Assembly: GCF_022267315.1 (NCBI RefSeq)
Contig: NZ_JAIKLE010000012.1
Span: 112,861-176,860, forward strand
From: Maribellus maritimus
GTDB taxonomy: Bacteria > Bacteroidota > Bacteroidia > Bacteroidales > Prolixibacteraceae
Reading direction: 5' to 3'
Length of the DNA: 64,000 nt
A program made the position numbers and the translations under genes. The notes beneath the pieces were generated by a model that was given only the letters and a program-made list of their open reading frames with translations, made no database searches and was not told the DNA's origin. Of the stretch, positions 53,222 to 62,244 are shown piece after piece. Every line of letters starts with the position of its first letter. Positions within the stretch are counted from its first letter, which is position 1.

Positions 53222-53953
53222 ATGAACAAGTTGATTTCATTTTTTATTGTTTTTTTTCTAGCCGGATGCATTTCTTCCAATAAAATAAATGAGGAAATTG
53301 TAATCCTTAAGACATCTCCTGAAAACGCAAACCATAGTTTAACCATTGAATTTTTCAAAGGAAAAGCCTATAATCATCCATCCTTCGCGGTTTGGACAGA
53401 AGATTTGGAAGGCAATTTCATAGAAACACTTTATGTAACGCAATTTGTAGCTACCGGAAAATTCGGACACGGTGAAGTTGAGGCAGGAAAGTGGAGTGAC
53501 AAACCCGGAACAATACGCCGCCCGGCAACACTCCCTTACTGGGCCCATAAGCGCGGCATAAAAGCTTCCGACGGATTGTATGTTCCTTCGCCGGAGACAG
53601 CTGTTTCTGATGCACTTAGCGGCGCAACACCGATAAATAATTTCAAACTAAATACAGCAACAAAAATGCGTGGTGAAAAATTCCGGTTGCTTATGGAAAT
53701 TAACCAACCCTGGGATTCCAACAAATTCTGGACAAACAACAAATTTCCGGGAAACCTCGATTATTTTACTTCGTTACAGCCGGCCTTGGTTTATGCGGTT
53801 ACCATAGATCCCGATTGGGATGAAACCGATTATTATTTAAATCCCATCGGCCACAGCGAACCCTCCGGGCGAAACGGAAATTTATATACCAATCTTACCA
53901 CCGTTACAAGCGCCAAAGAAATCGTCAGAAAAATAATTGTTCACCTCGAATAA
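53222..53953 (+). CDS. DUF2271-like lipoprotein
   Basis: A 243-residue lipoprotein (lipobox LAGC, Cys16). The sequence SFAVWTEDLEGNFIETLYVT resembles the start of DUF2271 proteins, and a conserved LPYWAHKRG and RLLMEINQPWD segment follows. The function is unknown. It is followed by the TonB receptor gene 16 bases downstream, which suggests a surface uptake pair. The DUF assignment is tentative. Confidence 0.55.
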   Translation: MNKLISFFIVFFLAGCISSNKINEEIVILKTSPENANHSLTIEFFKGKAYNHPSFAVWTEDLEGNFIETLYVTQFVATGKFGHGEVEAGKWSDKPGTIRRPATLPYWAHKRGIKASDGLYVPSPETAVSDALSGATPINNFKLNTATKMRGEKFRLLMEINQPWDSNKFWTNNKFPGNLDYFTSLQPALVYAVTIDPDWDETDYYLNPIGHSEPSGRNGNLYTNLTTVTSAKEIVRKIIVHLE

Positions 53954-53969
53954 ACAGAACCTCAACACT

Positions 53970-56348
53970 ATGAAAGTACTATTTACATTTCTATTTTTTT
54001 TATTCTCCATTTTAACTTTTGCACAGGAAGCATCGCTAAAAGGAAAAGTTGTTGACGCTGTGAGTAACGAGCCACTTCCGTTTGTAAATGTTGTAGTTTC
54101 AGGAACAAGTATCGGAACCACAACCGATTTGGACGGAAATTTTCTATTAAACGGTTTGCAACCCGGCTTTGTAAGAATTGAAGCATCGTTTGTAGGCTAC
54201 AAAAAGGCCATTTCTTCTGAAATTGAAGTAAGTGCAGCAAACACCAACTCCATTGAAATTCAGCTGGAACAACAAAAGGAACAAATTGATGAAGTTACCG
54301 TAACGGCATCTCCCTTTAGAAAAACACCGGAAAGTCCGGTTTCACTGCGTTCTATTGGAATTGGTGAAATAGAAAAAAGTCCGGGGGCCAACCGCGATAT
54401 TTCAAAAGTGATTCAGTCTTTTGCGGGAGTCCAGTCAACACCAGCATTTCGCAACGATATAATTATTCGTGGCGGAGGACCATCGGAAAGCCGTTTTTAT
54501 CTTGACGGTGTGGAAGTCCCTTTTATCAATCACTTCGCTACGCAGGGCGCATCAGGCGGGCCGGTGGGAATTATTAATGCCGATTTTTTGCGTGAAGTGA
54601 ATTACTATTCGGGCGCTTTCCCTGCCAAGCGCGGAAATGCGTTAAGCGGAGTGCTTGAATTTTTCCAGGTAGATGGAAATAATGACAAACTTAAAATACA
54701 GGGAACACTGGGCGCATCGGAGGTAGCAGCAACTCTTGACGGGCCAATCGGAGAAAAAACAACGTTTGTCTTTTCGGCCCGAAGATCCTACTTGCAATTT
54801 TTATTTAGCGTGCTGGAACTTCCGTTTCTACCGAATTTTACCGACACACAATTTAAGATCCGCACCCGTTTTGATAAAAAAAATGAATTAACAATAATCG
54901 GACTGGGTGCGTTTGATGTTTTTGATTTGAATCTGGACATTGAAGACCCGGATGAACAGCAAAAATACATCCTCAGCCAAATTCCGGTTAACGAACAATG
55001 GAGTTACACGCTGGGAGCGGTTTACAAACATTTCAAAGAGAATAGTTATCAAACGCTGGTGGTAAGCCGGAGTCATTTAAACAACGGGGCCTATAAATAT
55101 TTTGATAATGATGACAGTTCTGAAGAAAATAAAATTCTAGACTATTCTTCCGAGGAAATTGAAAATAAAATCAGATTTGAAAATACGCTGCGACTAAACA
55201 CTTTTAAGTTGAATTTCGGGGCGAATTTCGATTTTGTGACATATAAAAATACCACACAACAAAGACGGTTTTACGGCGACGAAATTTTAAATGTAAATTA
55301 CGATGCAAAACTGGATTTGGTTAAATACGGGCTTTTTACACAGGTTAGCAAAAATGTTCTGAATGAACGCCTGGCTTTGTCCCTGGGAATCCGGGCAGAC
55401 GCAAATAATTATGCTGAAAGTATGAATAATCCTCTGGAACAGTTTTCTCCGCGATTTTCGGCTTCGTACAGTTTAACCGACAAATGGAGCCTGAATTTTA
55501 ATACCGGCAAATATTACCAGTTACCATCGTATACCACGCTGGGTTTTGAAGAAAATAATGTTTTTGTAAATAGGGAAAACAAGCTGAAGTACATCACGGT
55601 TGATCATTTAATCGCCGGGCTGGAATTTCGCCCAAGAACCACTGTGCAATTTTCACTGGAAGGATTTTGGAAAAGCTATGCGAATTACCCGTTTTCGGTA
55701 AAAGACCAAATCAGCCTTGCAAATAAAGGAGCCGACTACGGTGTTGTTGGCGATGAAGAGGTTATCTCATCATCAGAAGGACGTGCATACGGCGCTGAAT
55801 TTCAGGCTCGTGTAAATTCAACAAAAGGATTCAATTTTAACTTGTCATACACCCTGGTTCGAAGCGAATTTCAGGATGCAACAGGGGAATACATTCCCTC
55901 CAGCTGGGATTCAAAACACCTGTTAAATGTAACTACAACAAAAGATCTGAAGAAAAACTGGCGGATTGGTGCCCGTTGGCGATTTGTAGGTGGTTTGCCC
56001 TACACGCCTTACGACATGGAGAAAAGCTCGCTGGTTGAAGCATGGGATCTGAAAGGCAGTCCCTACCTCGATTATTCAAAACTAAACTCCGAACGCTTCT
56101 CAGCCTTTCACCAGTTGGATTTACGTGTTGACAAATCGTTTTATCTAAATAAAATAACAGCAAAATTCTATCTTGACATTCAAAATCTCTACAACCACCA
56201 GGCTGAACAACAAGATATTGTAATACGAGCCGAAGATGCAAACGGCAGTTTTGTCCTTACCGACAACGGATCGCGGTATAAACTTGAAACATATAAAAAT
56301 ACATCGGGAACTGTACTTCCGACAATTGGTATAATTATAGAATTTTAA
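53970..56348 (+). CDS. TonB-dependent outer-membrane receptor
   Basis: A 792-residue receptor. Signal peptide MKVLFTFLFFLFSILTFAQ; carboxypeptidase-like domain about 22-105 (SLKGKVVDAVSNEPLPFVNVVV, ASFVGYKKA); plug about 115-230 (SRFYLDGVEVPFINHF, GAFPAKRGNALSGVLE) and a barrel to the terminal Phe (GIIIEF). It resembles receptors that lack a SusD partner and is co-transcribed with the upstream lipoprotein gene. The in-frame TTG at 53937 was rejected as start because ATG 53970 gives a clean signal peptide. Ligand unknown. Confidence 0.85.
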   Translation: MKVLFTFLFFLFSILTFAQEASLKGKVVDAVSNEPLPFVNVVVSGTSIGTTTDLDGNFLLNGLQPGFVRIEASFVGYKKAISSEIEVSAANTNSIEIQLEQQKEQIDEVTVTASPFRKTPESPVSLRSIGIGEIEKSPGANRDISKVIQSFAGVQSTPAFRNDIIIRGGGPSESRFYLDGVEVPFINHFATQGASGGPVGIINADFLREVNYYSGAFPAKRGNALSGVLEFFQVDGNNDKLKIQGTLGASEVAATLDGPIGEKTTFVFSARRSYLQFLFSVLELPFLPNFTDTQFKIRTRFDKKNELTIIGLGAFDVFDLNLDIEDPDEQQKYILSQIPVNEQWSYTLGAVYKHFKENSYQTLVVSRSHLNNGAYKYFDNDDSSEENKILDYSSEEIENKIRFENTLRLNTFKLNFGANFDFVTYKNTTQQRRFYGDEILNVNYDAKLDLVKYGLFTQVSKNVLNERLALSLGIRADANNYAESMNNPLEQFSPRFSASYSLTDKWSLNFNTGKYYQLPSYTTLGFEENNVFVNRENKLKYITVDHLIAGLEFRPRTTVQFSLEGFWKSYANYPFSVKDQISLANKGADYGVVGDEEVISSSEGRAYGAEFQARVNSTKGFNFNLSYTLVRSEFQDATGEYIPSSWDSKHLLNVTTTKDLKKNWRIGARWRFVGGLPYTPYDMEKSSLVEAWDLKGSPYLDYSKLNSERFSAFHQLDLRVDKSFYLNKITAKFYLDIQNLYNHQAEQQDIVIRAEDANGSFVLTDNGSRYKLETYKNTSGTVLPTIGIIIEF

Positions 56349-56413
56349 ATTAATGCTTCCGCTACCTCGAAGAACATAAAAATTATGCGATTAAAAAAAG
56401 GTCGCTTTGAAGC

Positions 56414-57292
56414 TTACTCCAACATACTTACCTGTTTTTTAATTTCTGCGATGGAGGTTACAGACTCCGATTCCAGATTATCCCAGTTGCACTCAATTGA
56501 CATCATTCCACTGTACTTCACCTTTTTTAGTGCTTCAAGATAAGGCTTAAAGTCCTCGTTGTAGGTGCCAGGAGCAGCCCTTCCTTCCTTTTCAGCAATA
56601 TGTGTATGTTTAATCAAATCCCCATATTTAATGATATTGTCAGGGTTTTCGTTATCCATTAACATGTGGTAAATATCGGCAAGGAGCATAAAATTAGGAT
56701 GATTTACCTCTTTAACAATTTCACCTCCTTCTGCTACTGAATTAATAAAATTACACTCTTTTTTATTCAATGGTTCAAGAACTACAACAACATTATATTT
56801 ACCGGCAATAGGTGCCATCCTGGTGCAAAGACTCACAAACTGCTGCCTGGCATCATCCTTTGAAAATCCTTCGGGAATAGAACGCGACCCCCCACTACCA
56901 AAAACAATATATTTAACACCTGTTTTCTGCGCCCTGCGAAAAGCAATTTCAACATATTTCAAAATTTGCGAATGCACTGCCTCTGGTCCAACACTCTTTA
57001 AGTTACCGGGAATAAAACTATTAAAGGCCATTACGGAGAGTTCTGATTCTTTTGCCTTTTCTAGAATTTTATCGAATTCCTCTTCGCTTTTTGATGGAAT
57101 GAGAAATCGACCTACACTTTCTTCTATATAAGTGCAACCACTGGCCGACAAAATCGTTGCATTGTTAAAATCAGTGCATATACCAACATCCTGTAATAGA
57201 ATATTATTATCTGATTTACAAGATATTATAAATAATGAAAAGGAAATGGTTATTATTACAATACCTTTTCGGATTACATTTTTTAGGTTCAT
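56414..57292 (-). CDS. Sugar phosphate isomerase/epimerase-like lipoprotein (AP-endonuclease 2 TIM barrel)
   Basis: A 292-residue TIM-barrel protein of the xylose isomerase-like type, with an N-terminal signal and lipobox (IISC, Cys26). Motifs: KYIVFGSGGSRSIPEGFSKDDA, LEPLNKKECNFINSV, NFMLLADIYHML (metal-binding DxxH) and IECNWDNLESES (Glu). The export as a lipoprotein is atypical for a sugar isomerase but is frequent in Bacteroidota glycan loci. It ends the reverse-strand catabolic operon after a gap of 112 bases. Confidence 0.75.
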   Translation of the reverse strand: MNLKNVIRKGIVIITISFSLFIISCKSDNNILLQDVGICTDFNNATILSASGCTYIEESVGRFLIPSKSEEEFDKILEKAKESELSVMAFNSFIPGNLKSVGPEAVHSQILKYVEIAFRRAQKTGVKYIVFGSGGSRSIPEGFSKDDARQQFVSLCTRMAPIAGKYNVVVVLEPLNKKECNFINSVAEGGEIVKEVNHPNFMLLADIYHMLMDNENPDNIIKYGDLIKHTHIAEKEGRAAPGTYNEDFKPYLEALKKVKYSGMMSIECNWDNLESESVTSIAEIKKQVSMLE

Positions 57293-57404
57293 AATAAGTT
57301 TAGTTAAAAGTTTTATAGTTGGTTCTTTTCAAATAAATCTTCTATAGAATATGGAGATGTTTTGAATTTTCCTCCTAAAACAGTTTACCTGTTGCGCTGA
57401 ATAA

Positions 57405-58337
57405 TTATTGCCTAATAATTTCTGTTCTATTTTCGGAGTGAGGATCTTTTACCGTTTCACCGCTATTCAAAATTCCATTGATTGCATTTTCACGAAATAC
57501 TTTGCTCGCATCGTAAAAATTTTCTGAAATATCCATATTTGAAATCAAAATTACGGGGATATTGGGCGCGAGTTTATTTTGAATAAGCCCGTCGGGAGTA
57601 ATAAAATGACATGGCCAGCTTTCCATAGCAGAGGAGTTGGTCAAGGAGATATAGAAATAATTGGTAGCTGCTCTCGCCTGCGAAGTAATTGGCATTATTA
57701 CAGGATGAATGCTCCCCTTTTTCTGTCGGGCATTGTAAAACGAATGAAAAATTAAGTCGGTATCTCGTTTTCTATATTCGCGATATAACTCCGGGAAACG
57801 TACATCATAACAAATGAGTAATCCGCAATTCACTCCGTTCAAATCAAAATTTACAAAATGGTCGCCAGGTGAAAAATGCTTCAAATCTCCGCCGGTACAA
57901 AATCTTTTGTCGTACCGATCCACAATCTTGCCTTCGTCATTTATCACATACAAACTATTGTGTGGCTTCACACCATCGCTTAACCGATGAATGGAACCCA
58001 ACAACACCCAAATTTTCAACTGTTTCGCCAGACTTAAAATTGAGTCGGTTTTTTCAACCAGCAAATCCCAGTCAAATCCATCCAACGTTTTTAAATCCAC
58101 TTCCGGGTAACCCGACAATGCACATTCCGGAAACTGAACGATATCCGCGTTTTTTAGCTTTGCCTCAATAATTTGTTTTTTTATCCGGTCATAATTTTCA
58201 GCAATATCAGCCGAAACGGGAAACTGGCAAGCTGCAACCACCAGTTTCCAGCTTTGACCGTCAGTATTATTCTGACCTTTCACTGCAAAATCAAAGCAGC
58301 AAACAAGCAGTGCCAAAATAAAAACTGACCGTTTCAT
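57405..58337 (-). CDS. Secreted carbon-nitrogen hydrolase (nitrilase superfamily)
   Basis: A 310-residue protein with signal peptide (MKRSVFILALLVCCFDFAVKGQ). The nitrilase triad is present: Glu in VQFPECALSGYP, Lys in YDKRFCTGGD and Cys in GLLICYDVRFPELYRE. It should hydrolyse an amide or nitrile. Nitrilases are usually cytoplasmic, so an exported one next to a GH2 and sulfatases points to cleavage of an N-acyl or amide group on a carbohydrate or glycopeptide; that is inference. ATG 58337 is chosen over a 58373 start that overlaps the GH2 gene. Confidence 0.82.
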   Translation of the reverse strand: MKRSVFILALLVCCFDFAVKGQNNTDGQSWKLVVAACQFPVSADIAENYDRIKKQIIEAKLKNADIVQFPECALSGYPEVDLKTLDGFDWDLLVEKTDSILSLAKQLKIWVLLGSIHRLSDGVKPHNSLYVINDEGKIVDRYDKRFCTGGDLKHFSPGDHFVNFDLNGVNCGLLICYDVRFPELYREYRKRDTDLIFHSFYNARQKKGSIHPVIMPITSQARAATNYFYISLTNSSAMESWPCHFITPDGLIQNKLAPNIPVILISNMDISENFYDASKVFRENAINGILNSGETVKDPHSENRTEIIRQ

Positions 58338-58348
58338 CTTGTTTTTTC

Positions 58349-61153
58349 TTAATTCGACCTGAAATCGAACCACAATTTTATGGCATCGTTTTCGTCTCCC
58401 CTGCGTTCGCCATAAACACCCTTTTGCCCGTTTGGTCCCATAATTTCAGCTTTTTGAAATTTGGTTCCGATTCCCGGAATTTCATATAAGAATGAAATGT
58501 CAGCATCGGGGAAAGCCGGATACGTGCCACCGGCCACATGTTGTGGTTTATCGGGCGTAAACAATTGCATATAAAGTTTTGGAGTTTCGGAAATTATGGT
58601 TATCGGCGATTCGGTGGTTTCCAAAGTAGCCCAATAAAGATTTCCATGGTAGCCTTTGAATTCAGGATAAACCAGGTTATTAAAACTTTCACCGGTGATG
58701 GTGTTGTTGTACTCTTTTTCCCAAACGCCCAAAGTTGCACCTTTTAAACGGTTCTTCCAAACGCGGTAGGGACCACGCCCCATCCACTTAATACCGGTAC
58801 ATTTTTCTTCCGGATAATTAAACGAAATACCGATGTAATCAATATCCTTCATCCACCCTATCAAATGACTTGCTTCCAGTTTTAACAAGCCACTCTTCTC
58901 CAGTGTCCAGGTTATTTTTCTCGGATAGTCTTTTCTGGATACTGTAAAAATGAAATTTCCACTTCCGTCTTTCTCCCATTTTGTTCCGGTGATTTCCGAG
59001 TCTGCACCTACAGGCATTGGGCCGCCGGTAAATGATACATTTCCGTTACTGTTTTCTACCGAAAGTAATGTTCCGTCTTTTTTACTCAACGAAATTTCCA
59101 AACCGGAAACCGAAGCAGTTACAGCATCACCGTTTTCGTTTACAGAAATTTCTGAGTTTCCGGATTTGAGTGTCTGCAAAATTTCAGCAGCTTTTTCCTC
59201 GGGTTGAATTACCGGCCAACTCCAGGTATACAGCTCATTTCCATTATGATCGGTAGCGGTAAACTCAAACAAATCCGCATTTTGAAGAGCATTGCTGCAA
59301 TCGATTTGTACAGCTGCTGTTTCTCCCGGTTCTACATTCGGACTTTTGGCCTGACCCTGACCTAAAACTTTATTCGCTGTATCGCCAAAACCGGTTTTAA
59401 TCGCTTTCCAGCTAAACGTACATTTATTCAGGTTTGTGTAAATGTATCTATTCGAAAGGAAGAGTTTGCCGTTCCATTTCTTATTAACTGTAACTGGCAA
59501 AATTTGTACCGGAGACCAGATATCTTTTATGGTGTAAAAACTACCTTCTTTTTCGTGATGCGGCCCCAGAATTCCATCGGGTGCATGATTTCCGTCCGAG
59601 TCGTAAACTGTTCCTTCCTTATCAGTACGCAAAACTGCTTCATCAGCAAAAACCCATAAAAAAGCTCCGGCCAAAAGTGGCGATGTTTCATATTCGTTCC
59701 AGAAATCGTTCAACCCGGCACCGTGGCCGCCATCATACAAGCCATGCATAAACTCGGTGGGCATAAAAGGTGCATTTCCGTGGGTAAACCGGTTGACAGC
59801 ATATAAAAACTCAGGATAATGGTGTGTGTCTACTCCATTCCGCAGTAACCAGGGATAAATTACCGGCCGTTTCTGAATATCCAATTCTTGATATGTTTTT
59901 TCGTTGGCAAAATCCCAGCCACCTTCATTTCCATGGTCCCAGAGAACCACACTTGCATGGTTTTCATCTTTTAAAATTTCTTCCTTAATCAACTTTGGAC
60001 CAATGATGGTATCGTAACTGTCTTGCCAACCTGTTACTTCGTCGAGCACGAGCATACCCAGCGAGTCACATAAATCAAGGAATCTTTTATCGGGATCATA
60101 ATGAGAACATCGAACCGCGTTCATATTCATTTCTTTCATCAATGTGATATCTTCAAAATGATCCGAATCACTCAGTGCACGGCCTGTCTCGGGCCGGAAT
60201 GAATGGCGGCAAACGCCTTTGAATATTACTTTTTCTCCGTTGACATAAATCCCATCGTGTTCACGCAATTCAACCGTACGAAATCCAATACGTTCAGTAA
60301 CCTGATGTAAAACATCATTTCCCTTTTTCAACGATATTTTCATATCGTAGAGCTGAGGCCATTCCACATTCCATTCTTTTACATTTTCAAATTTCCCCGA
60401 AATCCAGTTTTCAGTTTCACCCTTAGTGATTTCTGCCTGAACATTTCCACTGACATTATTCCCATCCAAATCGAACAATTCAACACCGAGTGTATAGTCT
60501 GCCTTCGATTCGTTTAACGTTACAAAAGCTTTAAATGAACCGTCAGCTTTTGGATCGATTGCTGTGCGTGTCATATGTGTTTCCGGCAAAACTTCGAGGA
60601 ATACAGGCCTGAAAATACCACCAAATATCCAGAAATCAGCCTGACGTTCAGCTCTGTTTACTGACTCATTGGAAGAATGTTTGGCTACATCTACTTCCAG
60701 CAGGTTGGTTTTGCCATAGTTCAGCAATTTTGAAATATCGTATTTAAACCTATAAAATGCCCCTTGATGAATCTCTCCGGCAAGTTTCCCGTTGATTTTT
60801 ACTTCGGTATCTGTCATCGAACCATCAAAAACAATATTTATGGTTTTGCCTTTCCACGAAGAAGGAATATCAAACTCATGTTTATACAAACCATGTTCTT
60901 TCCCCAGTTTAATATCTTCATTTCTCCAGTCGTGACCGTAATTGTACGTTCCAAATCCCTTTAATTCCCAGTTTGAAGGCACAGGAATCTCAGTCCATTC
61001 ACCACTGTTTCGTCCATCGGTACAATAAAAATCCCAATCCACAGTATTTGCAGCATCTGTTCCCGACAAATACACAATTTCAGTAGTTTGAGAATAAAGT
61101 TGTAACGCAATAAATACTCCCAGAGTAATAATTAATAGTCCTTTTTTGATCAT
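58349..61153 (-). CDS. Glycoside hydrolase family 2 (beta-galactosidase-like)
   Basis: A 934-residue secreted enzyme (signal peptide ends LYSQ, residue ~21). Order: jelly-roll sugar-binding domain about 40-195 (WTEIPVPSNWELKGFGTYNY), immunoglobulin-like domain about 200-300, TIM barrel about 305-580 with INGEKVIFKGVCRHSF, acid/base in LWDHGNEGGWDF and nucleophile Glu in PTEFMHGLYDGG, a further Ig domain, and a beta-galactosidase small-chain-type domain about 680-920 (IKWMGRGPYRVWKNR). It may act on beta-galactosides or related sugars such as those in sulfated galactans. The neighbouring sulfatase genes support that. The start is 17 bases from the upstream gene. Confidence 0.85.
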   Translation of the reverse strand: MIKKGLLIITLGVFIALQLYSQTTEIVYLSGTDAANTVDWDFYCTDGRNSGEWTEIPVPSNWELKGFGTYNYGHDWRNEDIKLGKEHGLYKHEFDIPSSWKGKTINIVFDGSMTDTEVKINGKLAGEIHQGAFYRFKYDISKLLNYGKTNLLEVDVAKHSSNESVNRAERQADFWIFGGIFRPVFLEVLPETHMTRTAIDPKADGSFKAFVTLNESKADYTLGVELFDLDGNNVSGNVQAEITKGETENWISGKFENVKEWNVEWPQLYDMKISLKKGNDVLHQVTERIGFRTVELREHDGIYVNGEKVIFKGVCRHSFRPETGRALSDSDHFEDITLMKEMNMNAVRCSHYDPDKRFLDLCDSLGMLVLDEVTGWQDSYDTIIGPKLIKEEILKDENHASVVLWDHGNEGGWDFANEKTYQELDIQKRPVIYPWLLRNGVDTHHYPEFLYAVNRFTHGNAPFMPTEFMHGLYDGGHGAGLNDFWNEYETSPLLAGAFLWVFADEAVLRTDKEGTVYDSDGNHAPDGILGPHHEKEGSFYTIKDIWSPVQILPVTVNKKWNGKLFLSNRYIYTNLNKCTFSWKAIKTGFGDTANKVLGQGQAKSPNVEPGETAAVQIDCSNALQNADLFEFTATDHNGNELYTWSWPVIQPEEKAAEILQTLKSGNSEISVNENGDAVTASVSGLEISLSKKDGTLLSVENSNGNVSFTGGPMPVGADSEITGTKWEKDGSGNFIFTVSRKDYPRKITWTLEKSGLLKLEASHLIGWMKDIDYIGISFNYPEEKCTGIKWMGRGPYRVWKNRLKGATLGVWEKEYNNTITGESFNNLVYPEFKGYHGNLYWATLETTESPITIISETPKLYMQLFTPDKPQHVAGGTYPAFPDADISFLYEIPGIGTKFQKAEIMGPNGQKGVYGERRGDENDAIKLWFDFRSN

Positions 61154-61170
61154 GTTTTATAGTTTAGTAA

Positions 61171-62226
61171 TTAATATCTCATCAGGTTTTGTTTAATGAT
61201 ATCCATGATTTTATCAGGCTGTGAAAGATTCCGTGGATAATAGTAATAAATCAAATGATCTGCATTGCTTTGAACCACCTCCCGCATCCGTTTTTCAAGA
61301 ATGGGAATATCGGCATCTGCCATGTTATGATTTTCGATGAGCCATAACGATTTTTTGTTGTTTTCTCTTGCAGCATCAATAAAACGTTGTCCAACTCCGC
61401 CAAGTAAAACTTTTCCCTCGCTTTCCTGCTTTCCTCCATCTTCAGGTGACCAGGGCCGACCGTCGCAACCGTAAGCATCCATATCACTGATTGTGGCACA
61501 TTTGTTTACCGTCATATTGTCTTTGTTGGCGTATATAAACATAGCAATTTGTTTATTCGGAAAATCGGCCTTTATATGTTTATTAATATTAGAATAAAAT
61601 TCAACATTTTCGTCAATATATTGCTCAAGAGAAGCATTAACTCCCAACTTTTTAACGGCCAGTTCATGATAATCCCGGGTCAATGATTTTGGTTCATCCC
61701 AAATTAATCCTTTAAAATCCCAGGTTTTGAACAATTTTTTGCCCGATTCCTGCATAAACTCAGCAGTAGCGGGATGAAAAATACTACTTATCCGACCTGA
61801 AACTGAAGAACTGGCATAGGAGCCATCGCGATTTTTTTTCCAGGTATCCTGATTCAGAGTAGTAAAAAGGCTGGGGACTTTTGGTGCACCGGCCACAAGA
61901 CCTCCCCAGCGGGAAGGTACTGCCCAAACATCCATTCCTAATTTTGAAGCTTCGTTACAAATGATTTCAATGTTTTCAACAGCTGCAAAAAAGTCCTGCT
62001 CCAAAACGGCTACCGAAACAATATTGGTTCCAACATCGGCCATCCATTTCAAGTCTTCCCGCACATGTCGCGGAACCAGCGTATACATATGCGCCCTGAA
62101 ATAATATGCATTTAGCTTTTTCTCTGAACTTCTTCCTGTTCTCGAAGAAAATCCTGAAGAGGATAAAAACCCAATAGCAGAACCAGCCAATGCTGTTTTT
62201 TTTAAAAATTCCTTTCTGTTCATCAA
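61171..62226 (-). CDS. Uncharacterised exported protein with Tat-like leader
   Basis: A 351-residue protein of unknown function. The leader MMNRKEFLKKTALAGSAIGFLSSSG resembles Tat signal peptides (only one Arg, N-R-K-x-F-L-K), as seen often in Bacteroidota glycan loci. The mature part has alternating strand-helix pattern with HMYTLVPRHVREDLKWMADVGTNIVSVAVLEQD, DVWAVPSRWGG, GLIWDEPKSL (possible catalytic Asp/Glu) and IYYYYPRNL, which suggests a TIM barrel of a glycosidase or isomerase type. No family was recognised. Context within the sulfatase-GH2 operon suggests a role in glycan breakdown. Confidence 0.65.
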   Translation of the reverse strand: MMNRKEFLKKTALAGSAIGFLSSSGFSSRTGRSSEKKLNAYYFRAHMYTLVPRHVREDLKWMADVGTNIVSVAVLEQDFFAAVENIEIICNEASKLGMDVWAVPSRWGGLVAGAPKVPSLFTTLNQDTWKKNRDGSYASSSVSGRISSIFHPATAEFMQESGKKLFKTWDFKGLIWDEPKSLTRDYHELAVKKLGVNASLEQYIDENVEFYSNINKHIKADFPNKQIAMFIYANKDNMTVNKCATISDMDAYGCDGRPWSPEDGGKQESEGKVLLGGVGQRFIDAARENNKKSLWLIENHNMADADIPILEKRMREVVQSNADHLIYYYYPRNLSQPDKIMDIIKQNLMRY

Positions 62227-62244
62227 ATAAAGCTACAACTTTTT

